40,396 bases of DNA from Caulobacter sp. (GTDB lineage Bacteria; Pseudomonadota; Alphaproteobacteria; Caulobacterales; Caulobacteraceae), in contig JAMFTA010000136.1 in assembly GCA_026225565.1 (NCBI GenBank), positions 1 through 40,396 of the forward strand, written 5' to 3'. The notes under the pieces were generated by a model. That model was given only the letters and a program-made list of their open reading frames with translations, was not told the DNA's origin and did no database searches. Position numbers and translations under genes: made by a program. This document shows positions 31,692-40,396 of this stretch, one piece after another; within the stretch, counting starts at the first letter, position 1, and each line of letters begins with the position of its first letter.

Positions 31692-32284
31692 TGGGTCGTC
31701 TCCATCAGGCCCAGCCGTCGCTTCAACGCGTCGCGGGAGGTTTTCAGGATCAGGTCGGATTGCACCGGGTCGGCCACCGCCCGGGCGAGGGACAGGGCGC
31801 CGACCATTTCCGAGAGGGCGGACCGGGCGAGGGCCTCCGGATCGTCTAGACCGAGCAGCTGCAGATGGCCGGCCAGCCGTCCGGTCAGGGCCGCCACCCC
31901 CTGGCCATAGCGCTCTCGCGACCCGCCTTCCATGCGCGACAGGTCGGCGGAGAGGGCGGCGATCGGGCAGCCGGCGCCGCGCGCGTCTCGATGGGCGCGC
32001 GACAGGTAGAAGCGGATGTATCTCGCCAGCCCCTCCGCCGGGGGATTGTCGGCGGTCTCGTGCGCGAAGCGGCCGCGCGCGTCGTTGAACATCTCATCGA
32101 TGGCCGCGGCCACCAACTCGTCCTTGGACTTGAAGTGGGCGTAGAAGCCGCCGTGGGTCAGGCCCGCCTTGGCCATCACCCCGGCCACGCCGATGCGGTG
32201 GGGCCCTTCGGCGCGGATCGCCTTGGCCGCCTCCTGCAACACCCGCGCCCGGGTCTTCTGCTTGTGCTCGGCGTCGTAGCGCAT
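31688..32284 (-). CDS. TetR/AcrR-family repressor
   Basis: A 198-residue regulator. N-terminal helix-turn-helix: TRARVLQEAAKAIRAEGPHRIGVAGVMAKAGLTHGGFYAHFKSKDELV-type, with the recognition helix at GLTHGGFYAHF. The C-terminal ligand domain is of the group seen with drug exporters (GCPIAALSADLSR motif, AcrR/YxaF-like). The ATG at 32284 is 15 bp from a 17-bp palindrome that also covers the promoter of the divergent MFS gene, the classical autorepressor arrangement. First gene of the minus-strand unit. Confidence 0.93.
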   Translation of the reverse strand: MRYDAEHKQKTRARVLQEAAKAIRAEGPHRIGVAGVMAKAGLTHGGFYAHFKSKDELVAAAIDEMFNDARGRFAHETADNPPAEGLARYIRFYLSRAHRDARGAGCPIAALSADLSRMEGGSRERYGQGVAALTGRLAGHLQLLGLDDPEALARSALSEMVGALSLARAVADPVQSDLILKTSRDALKRRLGLMETTQ

Positions 32285-32287
32285 GGC

Positions 32288-32317
32288 TTGCGCCTCCGTT
32301 TATATGATGCATATAAT
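32288..32317 (+). promoter_or_regulatory. Promoter of the MFS pump with overlapping TetR-type operator
   Basis: TTGCGC (32288-32293), 18 bp, TATAAT (32312-32317), a perfect -10 on the plus strand. TTATATG-ATG-CATATAA (32300-32316), a perfect 7+3+7 palindrome, covers the spacer and most of the -10. It stands 15 bp from the tetR start on the other strand, so one bound dimer could silence both directions. Confidence 0.65.
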
Positions 32318-32362
32318 ATAATCGAAGCCGGCTTGGCAAGAGCGCTGGGGCAAGAGGGCGAC

Positions 32363-33979
32363 ATGACCGAAGCGACGGCCCATTTCGGGAGGCGGTTCTT
32401 CAGCGAGCCCGAGGTCATGGTCCTCCCGGCCGACCTGCCGACGGGGCGCAAGTTCCTGATCTTCGCGGTTATGGCCTTTGGCATGTTCATGGCCCTGATC
32501 GACATCCAGATCGTCGCCGCTTCCCTCAATGACGTGCAGGCGGGGCTGGCGGCCGGGCCGGACGAGATCAGCTGGGTGCAGACCGGCTATCTGATGGCCG
32601 AGCTGGTGATGATCCCGTTTTCCGCCTTCCTGGCCCAGGCCCTCTCCACCCGCTGGCTGTTCAGCCTGTCGGCCGCCCTGTTCACCCTTTCCAGCGCCCT
32701 TTGCGGCGCGGCTTGGGACATCCAGTCGATGATCCTGTTTCGGGTGATCCAGGGGTTTGTCGGCGGGGCCATGGTGCCAACGGTGTTCGCCACCGGCTAC
32801 GCCCTGTTCACCGGCCCGCAACGGGCGATGATCCCGGCCATCCTCGGCATGGTTTCGGTGCTGGCCCCGACGCTGGGCCCGACGGTGGGCGGCTGGCTGA
32901 CCGATGCGGTCGGCTGGCGCTCGATCTTCTACATCAACGTCGCGCCGGGGATCGCCGTCACCCTCCTCTCCATCCTGCTCGTCAAGGTGGATCGGCCCAA
33001 TCTGCGGATGCTGAAGAGCATCGACTATTCCCACCTGATCTCCATGGCGGTGTTCCTGGGGGGGCTGGAATATGTCCTGGAAGAAGGCCCCCGCCACGAC
33101 TGGTTCGGCGATCCCAATATACTGACCGCCGCCTGGGCGTCGGCGGTGGGCTTCGCCCTGTTCTTGGAGCGGTCGTTCAATTCCTCGGGGCCGATCGTCA
33201 AGCTGACGCCATTCCGTAAGCCGACCTTCGCCATCGCCTGCGTCTTCAACCTGGTGATCGGCTTTGGGCTCTATTCGGCCACCTACCTCGTGCCCGTGTT
33301 TTTGGGGCGGGTGCGGGGCTACGACAGTTTGCAGATCGGCACGACCGTCTTTGTAGTCGGGATCACCCAGGTGCTCTCCACCGTCATCGCCGCCCGGCTA
33401 TCGCAAAGCGCCGATCCGCGGGGCGTGATCTCCGTCGGCCTGATCCTCTTCGCCGCCAGCCTGTGGCTCGCCTCCTACATCACGCCCGATTGGGGCTTTG
33501 TCGCCTGGCTGGCCCCGCAGATGCTGCGCGGGTGCGCGGTGATGTTGTGCATCGTGCCGAGCGTCGGCATGGCGCTGGGCGGCTTCGAGATGGCCGAGCT
33601 GCGCTACGCCTCGGGCCTCTTCAACCTGATGCGCAATCTCGGCGGCGCCATCGGCATCGCCGTGGTCAACACCTGGCTCTCGGACAACACCCGCATCCAG
33701 GCGGCCCGCATGGGCGAGGCGCTGGGCGAGAACGCCCGCCGCGCCCCCGACTTCGTCGCCGCCCTGGCTCAAGAGATCGGCCAGCGGGCCGGCGATCCGC
33801 AACAGGCGCTGCTGGCCGCCCAAGGCGAACTGGCCCGGCTGGTGGGCCGCTACGCCCTCACCACCGCTTTCAACGAGGTGTTTCGGTTGATGGCCTGGCT
33901 GTTCATCGCCGCCTTGATCCTGGCGCCCTTCTGTCGCCCCGCCCCGCAAACCGGCGCGCCGCCCCCCGACGCCCACTGA
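32363..33979 (+). CDS. DHA2-family MFS drug efflux pump (EmrB-like)
   Basis: A 538-residue, 14-helix inner-membrane antiporter. The N-terminus (FLIFAVMAFGMFMALIDIQIVAASLNDV) has the DHA2 motif D1-type Asp-Ile-x-Ile. QTGYLMAELVMIPFSAFLAQALSTRW, RVIQGFVGGAMVPTVFATGYALF and GMVSVLAPTLGPTVGGWLTDAVGWRSIFYIN are motif A/C-like DHA2 signatures (motif C: APTLGPTVGG). Expected to expel hydrophobic drugs in exchange for protons together with the HlyD-type adaptor and the NodT-type channel. The ATG at 32363 has GAGGG upstream; the frame is open far earlier without sense. Confidence 0.94.
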   Translation: MTEATAHFGRRFFSEPEVMVLPADLPTGRKFLIFAVMAFGMFMALIDIQIVAASLNDVQAGLAAGPDEISWVQTGYLMAELVMIPFSAFLAQALSTRWLFSLSAALFTLSSALCGAAWDIQSMILFRVIQGFVGGAMVPTVFATGYALFTGPQRAMIPAILGMVSVLAPTLGPTVGGWLTDAVGWRSIFYINVAPGIAVTLLSILLVKVDRPNLRMLKSIDYSHLISMAVFLGGLEYVLEEGPRHDWFGDPNILTAAWASAVGFALFLERSFNSSGPIVKLTPFRKPTFAIACVFNLVIGFGLYSATYLVPVFLGRVRGYDSLQIGTTVFVVGITQVLSTVIAARLSQSADPRGVISVGLILFAASLWLASYITPDWGFVAWLAPQMLRGCAVMLCIVPSVGMALGGFEMAELRYASGLFNLMRNLGGAIGIAVVNTWLSDNTRIQAARMGEALGENARRAPDFVAALAQEIGQRAGDPQQALLAAQGELARLVGRYALTTAFNEVFRLMAWLFIAALILAPFCRPAPQTGAPPPDAH

Positions 33980-33989
33980 TGGTGATCCC

Positions 33990-35456
33990 ATGACCGCTTT
34001 CAAGTTTACGCCGAGCCTATGGCGCGCCGCGTCCGCGACCGTCCTCGCCGCCGCCCTGGCCGGCTGCGCGGTGGGGCCGACCTATCGGCGTCCGGAGATG
34101 GCCCTGACGCCCGCCTTCCACACCGCCCCGCCCGCCGCGTCCACGGCGACGACCTCGCTGGACGCCTGGTGGACCGGCTTTGGCGATCCGGAACTAACGG
34201 CGGTGGTGCAGCGGGCGGGAGCCCAGAACCTCGATCTTGCGGAGGCGCGCGCCCGGCTTTTGCAATCGCGCGCGGCGGCCAAGGCGGCGGGAGCGGCGCT
34301 CTTGCCCACCCTCGACGGCGCGGGCGCGGTCGCCGACGGGCGCCAATCGCTGAACAGTCCCTTGGGCGAGATCGGCCGCCATGTGCCGAACTTTCCCCGC
34401 GACTATGACGACTACACCCTCAGCGCCACGGCCTCCTGGGAGATCGACCTCTTCGGCGGCCTGCGTCGTCAGCACGAGGCCGCTCGCGCCGACGCCAGGG
34501 CCGATCAGGCGCAAGCCGAAGCGGTGAAGGTGGCGGTGCAGGCCGACGCCGCCGACGCCTATCTGCAAATCCGCGCCTATCAGGCTCGCCTCGCCGTCGC
34601 CCGCCAACAGGAGACGGTGCAGCGCGATCTGGTCGCCCTCCTGAAGCGGCTGAGCGGGGAGGGGGTCTCGCCGGAGCGGGAACTGCACCAGGCCCAGGCG
34701 GCTCTGGAGGGAGTGGCCGCCTCCATCCCGCCGCTCATCGCCGGCGAGGAGGCCCAGCTGAACCGGCTGGACGTGCTGATGGGCGCTCAACCGGGAACGT
34801 ATCGCGCCGAGCTGATCGCCGAGGCGCCCGTGCCCGCGCCGCCGGCCCTGACCGTCCAAAGCGCGCCCGCCGATCTCCTGCGCCGCCGACCCGACGTGAT
34901 CGCGGCCGAACAGCGCCTGATCGCCGCCAACGCCCGCATCGGCGCGGCCATCTCCGACTACTATCCCAAGGTCTCGCTCTCGGCCCTGTTGGGGGTGGAC
35001 AGTCTCGACTCCAGCCACGTCTTCTCCGGCGACGCTCTGCAGCGGCAGGCGGCGGCGGGCTTCCGCTGGCGCCTGTTCGACTTCGGCCGTATCGACGCGG
35101 AGGTCGCCGCCGCCAAGGGCCGCGACGCGGAGGCCCTGGCCGCCTATCGCCTCAGCGTCCTGAAGGCGGCCGAAGAGGTGGAGAACGCCTTCTCAGACGT
35201 GGCGCAAGACGAAGCGCGCGCCTCAGCCCTGGACCGTCAGATCCACGAGCTGACCGCCGCCCGCCGCCAGGCTGAACAGGCCTACGAGGGCGGGGTGATC
35301 AGCCTGATCGAGGTGCGCGACGCCGACCGTGAGCTCCTCAACGCCTCCGACCAGCTGGCCCAGGCGCGGGCCGGCGCGGCGCGGGCGGCGGTGGCCTCGT
35401 TCCGGGCGCTCGGCGGCGGCTGGGGCGCGGCCCCACTGACGGCGAGCCCTATCTAG
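33990..35456 (+). CDS. NodT/OprM-family outer membrane efflux lipoprotein
   Basis: A 488-residue TolC-like channel. It has a lipoprotein signal ending LAAALAGC with the lipidated Cys26, then VGPTYRRPEMALTP, the usual N-terminal motif of RND/EmrAB outer-membrane subunits. Two homologous halves follow, each with coiled-coil helices (LDLAEARARLLQSRAAAKAAGAAL... and PADLLRRRPDVIAAEQRLIAANARIGAA) and a barrel segment (YPKVSLSALLG). Ten bases after the MFS gene, so co-transcribed with it. It ends on a TAG shared with the stop of the convergent amidohydrolase gene (CTAG). Confidence 0.95.
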   Translation: MTAFKFTPSLWRAASATVLAAALAGCAVGPTYRRPEMALTPAFHTAPPAASTATTSLDAWWTGFGDPELTAVVQRAGAQNLDLAEARARLLQSRAAAKAAGAALLPTLDGAGAVADGRQSLNSPLGEIGRHVPNFPRDYDDYTLSATASWEIDLFGGLRRQHEAARADARADQAQAEAVKVAVQADAADAYLQIRAYQARLAVARQQETVQRDLVALLKRLSGEGVSPERELHQAQAALEGVAASIPPLIAGEEAQLNRLDVLMGAQPGTYRAELIAEAPVPAPPALTVQSAPADLLRRRPDVIAAEQRLIAANARIGAAISDYYPKVSLSALLGVDSLDSSHVFSGDALQRQAAAGFRWRLFDFGRIDAEVAAAKGRDAEALAAYRLSVLKAAEEVENAFSDVAQDEARASALDRQIHELTAARRQAEQAYEGGVISLIEVRDADRELLNASDQLAQARAGAARAAVASFRALGGGWGAAPLTASPI

Positions 35457-36754
35457 GGCGCCGCTGTCGCCGCTCCATCCTGGCGGTAGATCACTCCGCC
35501 CTTCATGACGAAGGCGATCTTCTCGAACTGGCCGGGGTCCTGCAAGGGATCGCCGTTGACGGCCACCATGTCCGCATAACGCCCGGCCTGCACCGAGCCG
35601 ATGCGGTCCGAGGCGCCGATCAAATCCGCCCCGTTGCGGGTGGCGACGAAGATGGCGTCCAGCGGGGTCATGCCATTGGCGATCAGAAGGCCGAACTCCA
35701 TGGCGTGGTCGCCCTCGCCGATATCGGTGCCGTAGGCGATCTTCACCCCGGACGCGATGGCCAGCGGCAGATTCCGCTTGGGCAGCAAGTCATTCGCCAG
35801 CTCCTTTTGCGCCGTACCGGGGGTGAGGAGCTCGGGATGGTCGCGGGCGGCGGCGTAGAAGACGTCGTAGACCGTCAGGGTGGGCACCAGATAGGTCCCG
35901 TGCGCCTTCATCAAGGCAAATGTTTGCGCGGTGGCGAAGGAGCCGTGCTCCACCGAATCCACCCCGGCCCGCACGGCGTTCTCGATGGCTTCCGGCGGAT
36001 AGATATGGGCGGCGACCTTCATGCCGAGACCATGGGCGGTGGCCACCGCCGTGGCCATCTCCTCATTGGTCATCAGCTGCAGGTGCGGATTGTCGCCGGT
36101 GGAGGCGATGCCGCCCGACGGCATCATCTTGATCAGGTCGGCGCCCCGCTCCTTGTGCTGACGCACGCGCAGGCGCGCCTCCTCGGGCGAATTGACGATG
36201 CCATTGTCCCAGCCGGGATGAGAGAGCGCGCGATCGAGCCCATTGCGCGGATCGCCATGGCCGGCGGTGGGGCCGAGCGGCTCCAGGGAGACCCACAGGC
36301 GCGGTCCGGCGATCTTGCCGTCGTTGATGGCGTCGCGCACCGACACCGTGTCGTCGCCCCCGCCCACGTCGCGGGCGCTGGTGAAGCCCTGCTGCAGCAT
36401 CTGGCGGGTGAAGACGGCGGCGTCGAGGGCGCGGTCGATCTCGGTGTGGGTCAGCCAGTCCTCGGTCGCATTGGTGCGACTGGGCAGCTTGGCCGCTATG
36501 TGTACGTGGCAGTCGATGAAGCCGGGCATGACGGTGGCGGCGGTCAGATCGACCACCTCTGCGCCCGGCGGGGTTCGATAGCCGGCCACAACCCCGGTGA
36601 TTCTGTCGTCGTGGATCAGGATCGACATCTGATGGGCCGGGGCGGGGCTGACCCCGTCGATCAGGGTTCCAGCGTGGATCACCAGGTCTTTGGCCGCGGC
36701 CGGTGTCGCCATCAGGGTCAGAATCAAGGCCGCCTTTGTGGTGTGCCGTCTCAT
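35453..36754 (-). CDS. Secreted metal-dependent amidohydrolase
   Basis: A 433-residue amidohydrolase-superfamily enzyme with a signal peptide (MRRHTTKAALILTLMATPAA). ATG at 36754 has GGGGAG upstream. Metal ligands: His83 and His85 in DCHVHIAAKL; a later His in KVAAHIYPPEAIENAV; His in DSVEHGSFA; Asp in YGTDIGEGDHAMEF. This set, with the N- and C-terminal beta-sandwich strands (VIHAGTLIDG; GRYADMVAVNGDPLQD), matches the imidazolonepropionase/Xaa-Pro dipeptidase-like subgroup. Probably a periplasmic peptidase or lactonase-type hydrolase; substrate unknown. Tandem with the CoA-transferase gene (57 bp downstream of it). Confidence 0.93.
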   Translation of the reverse strand: MRRHTTKAALILTLMATPAAAKDLVIHAGTLIDGVSPAPAHQMSILIHDDRITGVVAGYRTPPGAEVVDLTAATVMPGFIDCHVHIAAKLPSRTNATEDWLTHTEIDRALDAAVFTRQMLQQGFTSARDVGGGDDTVSVRDAINDGKIAGPRLWVSLEPLGPTAGHGDPRNGLDRALSHPGWDNGIVNSPEEARLRVRQHKERGADLIKMMPSGGIASTGDNPHLQLMTNEEMATAVATAHGLGMKVAAHIYPPEAIENAVRAGVDSVEHGSFATAQTFALMKAHGTYLVPTLTVYDVFYAAARDHPELLTPGTAQKELANDLLPKRNLPLAIASGVKIAYGTDIGEGDHAMEFGLLIANGMTPLDAIFVATRNGADLIGASDRIGSVQAGRYADMVAVNGDPLQDPGQFEKIAFVMKGGVIYRQDGAATAAP

Positions 36755-36811
36755 GTCGCGCTCCCCGAACGATGATGCGGGGTCGCATGATCGGATGGCC
36801 CTCACAAGCCT

Positions 36812-38350
<1,539 letters not shown>

Positions 38351-38411
38351 CTAAGCGATGCATAGCCCATCGGCGCGCAACGCGAAGGCTAGATCGCCGC
38401 AATCGGCGCGG

Positions 38412-39089
38412 TTAGCAGGTCGATCGCCCCTGAAAGGCCTTGGCCAGCCGCTCCCCCAAGGCGGCTTGTTCGCTGGCCAGGCGCGCGGCGAGGGTGGCCA
38501 GCAGGAAGGTCGCCGCCATCTCCGGGGCGGGTTCGGGCGGCGCCGGCGCCGGTTCGGGCTTGGCCCGGGGACGCAGGCGAGCCCGAGGGGCGGGATCGTC
38601 GGCAAGGTCTTCGGGGAAGAAGGGCGTCTCGGCGTGCAAGGGTTCGAACGGTCGTCTCGCTGGGGCGCTGGCCTCAAGCCCTCCCTGGGCGATCAATTCG
38701 CCGATGGCGTCGCCGCTCAAGTCCATCAGCATCAGCCGTTGCGGCGGCGAAGCTGGGGGCGCACGGGGATCCAAGGCCCCTTCGGCGCGCTGGCCGAAAG
38801 CGGGACGGCGCGGACAGAACTCGCCCAACAGAATTTCCGCCGGTATCGGTTCGGACGGATAGATGACCCGTTCCTCCAACCACAAGGGTTCATCCGATGT
38901 CCGGGTCGGCGGAGCGTCCGCGCCGGCGGGGGCGGTGAGTTCGAGCGGGCCTGGTTCGAGCGCGTCTGGGGCGGGCTTGGACGACCAGAGACGCGACAGC
39001 TTGCGCGCCAGGGTCGGCGGACGCGCCTCGGCCGCCGCAGACTGGGCGGCGAGCATGGCCCGAAGGTCTTGAATCTCTCGCGCGTCCAC
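38412..39089 (-). CDS. Hypothetical Pro/Ala-rich protein
   Basis: A 225-residue protein I do not recognise. The N-terminal 25 residues form a charged helix (DAREIQDLRAMLAAQSAAAEAR). A Pro/Ala-rich middle contains an acidic-aromatic patch (DEPLWLEERVIYPSEPIPAEILLGEF) and a predicted helix DLSGDAIGELIAQGG. A Pro-Ala-Glu spacer (KPEPAPAPPEPAPEM) leads to a C-terminal helix MAATFLLATLAARLASEQAALGERLAKAF-type amphipathic segment. Start at GTG 39089 with GAGGG upstream; an ATG at 39056 is possible. No signal peptide. The low-complexity spacer between two helices suggests a scaffold or adaptor (inference). Divergent from msrC. Confidence 0.65.
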   Translation of the reverse strand: MDAREIQDLRAMLAAQSAAAEARPPTLARKLSRLWSSKPAPDALEPGPLELTAPAGADAPPTRTSDEPLWLEERVIYPSEPIPAEILLGEFCPRRPAFGQRAEGALDPRAPPASPPQRLMLMDLSGDAIGELIAQGGLEASAPARRPFEPLHAETPFFPEDLADDPAPRARLRPRAKPEPAPAPPEPAPEMAATFLLATLAARLASEQAALGERLAKAFQGRSTC

Positions 39090-39184
39090 GGTCCCAAGCC
39101 CTCTAACCGCTTGAGCATGGCGCCGACCGCTCTATGTGTGGTGAAGGATCGGGGTTAACCCGCGAACACCCTTTGAGTATCCTT

Positions 39185-39685
39185 ATGACGGAAGCCTTTG
39201 CGCCCGATCGCCTGTCCGCCGACAAGGCTGCCCGTTACACAGAACTGGCGCAGGAGATCGCCGCCGTGCTGGACGGCGAGCCCAATCGTGTGGCCCGCAT
39301 GGCCACCGTGGCCTCCATGCTGGCCAGCAGCTTTGAGCACTTCTTCTGGACCGGCTTTTACGTGGTCGATGCGGATAGGCCTCGCGAGCTGGTCGTGGGG
39401 CCCTATCAGGGCACGCTCGGCTGCCTGCGCATCGCCTTCGGGCGGGGGGTGTGCGGCGCGGCGGCACAGAGCCGGCAGGTGCAGTTGGTGGACGACGTTC
39501 ACGCCTTTCCGGGCCACATCGCCTGCGACGCCCGCTCCCGGAGTGAGATCGTCCTGCCGGTGTTCGACCCGGACGGGACGCTGATCGCGGTGCTGGACGT
39601 GGACGCGACCGAGGTCGCCGCCTTCGACGCCGTGGACGCTAAGGGGCTGGGGCTGATCCTAGAGCAGACGTTTGGTGCCCTCTAG
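39185..39685 (+). CDS. msrC: Free methionine-(R)-sulfoxide reductase (GAF domain)
   Basis: A 166-residue GAF-fold enzyme that reduces free Met-R-sulfoxide, using thioredoxin. The three cysteines are Cys80 (LGC), Cys90 (GVC) and Cys114 (HIAC); their spacing of 10 and 24 is the same as in the E. coli enzyme (84/94/118). Other family motifs: FWTGFYVVD, GPYQGTLGCLRIAFGRGVCG, RSRSEIVLPVFDPDGTLIAVLDVD. ATG at 39185; an earlier in-frame start adds 17 residues of non-family sequence. A GGGTTAACCC palindrome lies upstream. Functionally it is served by the thioredoxin system reduced by the trxB product encoded at 3.1-4.1 kb. Confidence 0.95.
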   Translation: MTEAFAPDRLSADKAARYTELAQEIAAVLDGEPNRVARMATVASMLASSFEHFFWTGFYVVDADRPRELVVGPYQGTLGCLRIAFGRGVCGAAAQSRQVQLVDDVHAFPGHIACDARSRSEIVLPVFDPDGTLIAVLDVDATEVAAFDAVDAKGLGLILEQTFGAL

Positions 39686-39697
39686 CCAGGCCCCAAT

Positions 39698-39799
39698 TGT
39701 CATCTCGGAAAGCCCGTAGGGCTTTTTCCGGGACCCAGCAAGCGGAACGCTCCGAGCGGCTGGGTTCCGGCTCTGCGCTGCGCTTCGGCCGGGATGACA
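39698..39799. repeat. Dispersed palindromic repeat, family A, copy 4
   Basis: TGTCATCTCGGAAAGC... to ...GCCGGGATGACA with inner GGGACCCAGC / GCTGGGTTCC. One base in the left terminus (TCTCGG for TCCCGG) and one in the inner arm differ from the other copies. Located between the co-directional msrC and ettA genes. Confidence 0.83.
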
Positions 39800-39856
39800 G
39801 GATCATATTGCGTCGAACGCTGCAGCGTCTTCGTTGGCGGCCCATCCCTGCGTCAT

Positions 39857-39890
39857 CGCCCCTCTCGCCTTGCGCAGCAAGGCTGGGGCG
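39857..39890 (+). other. Two-tier hairpin in the ettA leader
   Basis: Outer stem CGCCCC / GGGGCG and inner stem GCCTTGC-GCA-GCAAGGC, 13 pairs in total with a small internal loop. It ends 48 bp before the ettA start. Could be a further repeat type or an mRNA leader structure; no U-tract follows. Confidence 0.5.
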
Positions 39891-39938
39891 GGTATCTCCC
39901 GGCCCAACTCCCCCATTCCGAAAACGAGGCCGCCCGCT

Positions 39939-40396
39939 ATGGCGCAGCAGTACATTTACCAGATGCAGGGCCTGACCAAGGCCTTCGCCGGCGGCAAGAA
40001 GATTTTCGAGAACATCTGGCTCTCCTTCTATTCCGACGCCAAGATCGGCGTGGTCGGCGTCAACGGTTCGGGCAAGTCGACCTTGCTGAAGATCATGGCC
40101 GGCATCGATCCGGAATTTACTGGCGAGGCGCGTCCCGCCGCCGATGTGAAGATGGGCTATCTGGCCCAGGAGCCGCACCTGGACGAGGCCCTCGATGTCT
40201 GGGGCAACGTCATTTCCCAGTGCGACGATAAGCATGTCTTCGACAGGTACAACGCCATAGCCGCCGAGATGGCCGAGGAATATTCCGACGAACTGATGGA
40301 AGAGATGAACGCCCTTCAGGAGATCATCGACGCCAAGGACCTGTGGGACATCGACAGCAAGATCGAGCAGGCCATGGAGGCCCTGCGCTGCCCGCC
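39939..40396 (+). CDS. ettA: Energy-dependent translational throttle protein EttA (5' part)
   Basis: The first 152 codons of an ABC-F ATPase, cut by the window edge. It begins MAQQYIYQMQGLTKAFAGGK, with the family-typical N-terminus, then Walker A GVNGSGKSTLLKIMAG, the YLAQEP Q-loop region, and the acidic arm-region helix DELMEEMNALQEIIDAKDLWDID that precedes the signature motif and is specific to EttA among ABC-F proteins. EttA binds the ribosomal E site and slows the first steps of translation when ADP is high. The start codon is ATG at 39939 with a weak GAGG. Confidence 0.93.
   Translation, partial: MAQQYIYQMQGLTKAFAGGKKIFENIWLSFYSDAKIGVVGVNGSGKSTLLKIMAGIDPEFTGEARPAADVKMGYLAQEPHLDEALDVWGNVISQCDDKHVFDRYNAIAAEMAEEYSDELMEEMNALQEIIDAKDLWDIDSKIEQAMEALRCP

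Noticed and set aside
38358-39158. Plus-strand 266-codon frame opposite the hypothetical protein
   Set aside because: It is Arg/Gly-rich with no start signal and runs through an intergenic region; the minus-strand frame has the more protein-like composition and a usable GTG start.
39152-39161. GGGTTAACCC palindrome upstream of msrC
   Set aside because: Only 10 bp with no second copy nearby; too short to claim as an operator without comparison.

Overview
The window is GC-rich, densely coded chromosomal DNA. Gene content, codon use and a good match to the Caulobacter sigma-73 promoter consensus point to an alphaproteobacterium, most likely Caulobacterales (Caulobacter/Phenylobacterium-like). 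This placement is inference from style and gene content, not from a marker gene. I see no rRNA, tRNA, CRISPR array, transposase, integrase or prophage gene. It reads as ordinary chromosome with small accessory insertions and several dispersed palindromic repeats.

Layout. 0-5 kb: a Gly/Tyr-rich exported protein divergent from a Spy-like periplasmic protein, then ApbC/Mrp (Fe-S carrier ATPase), a DUF4282 membrane protein divergent from thioredoxin reductase, and an FMN reductase. 5-8.6 kb: the nadA-nadB-nadC operon for de novo NAD synthesis, preceded by two copies of a 17-bp palindrome flanking a terminator-like hairpin. 8.8-12 kb: a divergent pair of DJ-1/PfpI proteins (an isonitrile-hydratase-like enzyme and a GlxA-type AraC regulator), then a SleB-type cell-wall hydrolase. 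12-17 kb: a 1130-residue autotransporter and an SHS-family MFS carrier. 17-21 kb: a GNAT protein, a pterin operon (an unlisted 26-codon membrane ORF, a FolM/PTR1-like reductase, FolB), a Nudix hydrolase and UvrC.

21-25 kb: a ParE-type toxin with a very short antitoxin, a COG2509 flavoprotein, and a YadGH-like ABC exporter with a G-quadruplex motif in its leader. 25-30 kb: two divergent stress-type loci. One is an alpha/beta hydrolase opposite arsR-SRPBCC-GST; the other is a LysR regulator opposite pirin and WrbA. 30-35.5 kb: a split tripartite drug exporter. TetR, a hotdog thioesterase and the HlyD adaptor run on the minus strand; the 14-TM MFS pump and a NodT outer-membrane lipoprotein run on the plus strand, around a palindromic operator that overlaps a perfect -10 box. 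35.5-40.4 kb: a secreted amidohydrolase, an acetyl-CoA hydrolase/CoA transferase, a Pro/Ala-rich hypothetical protein, free methionine-(R)-sulfoxide reductase, and the 5' end of ettA, cut by the window edge.

The least-described items are the small membrane ORF that appears to be the first gene of the pterin operon, the dual-palindrome/terminator leader of nadABC, the hairpin that buries the pirin ribosome-binding site, and the long nested palindrome over the arsR start codon. I found no clear-cut new defence or mobile system. Most genes belong to recognised families, and novelty here lies mainly in regulation and gene arrangement.
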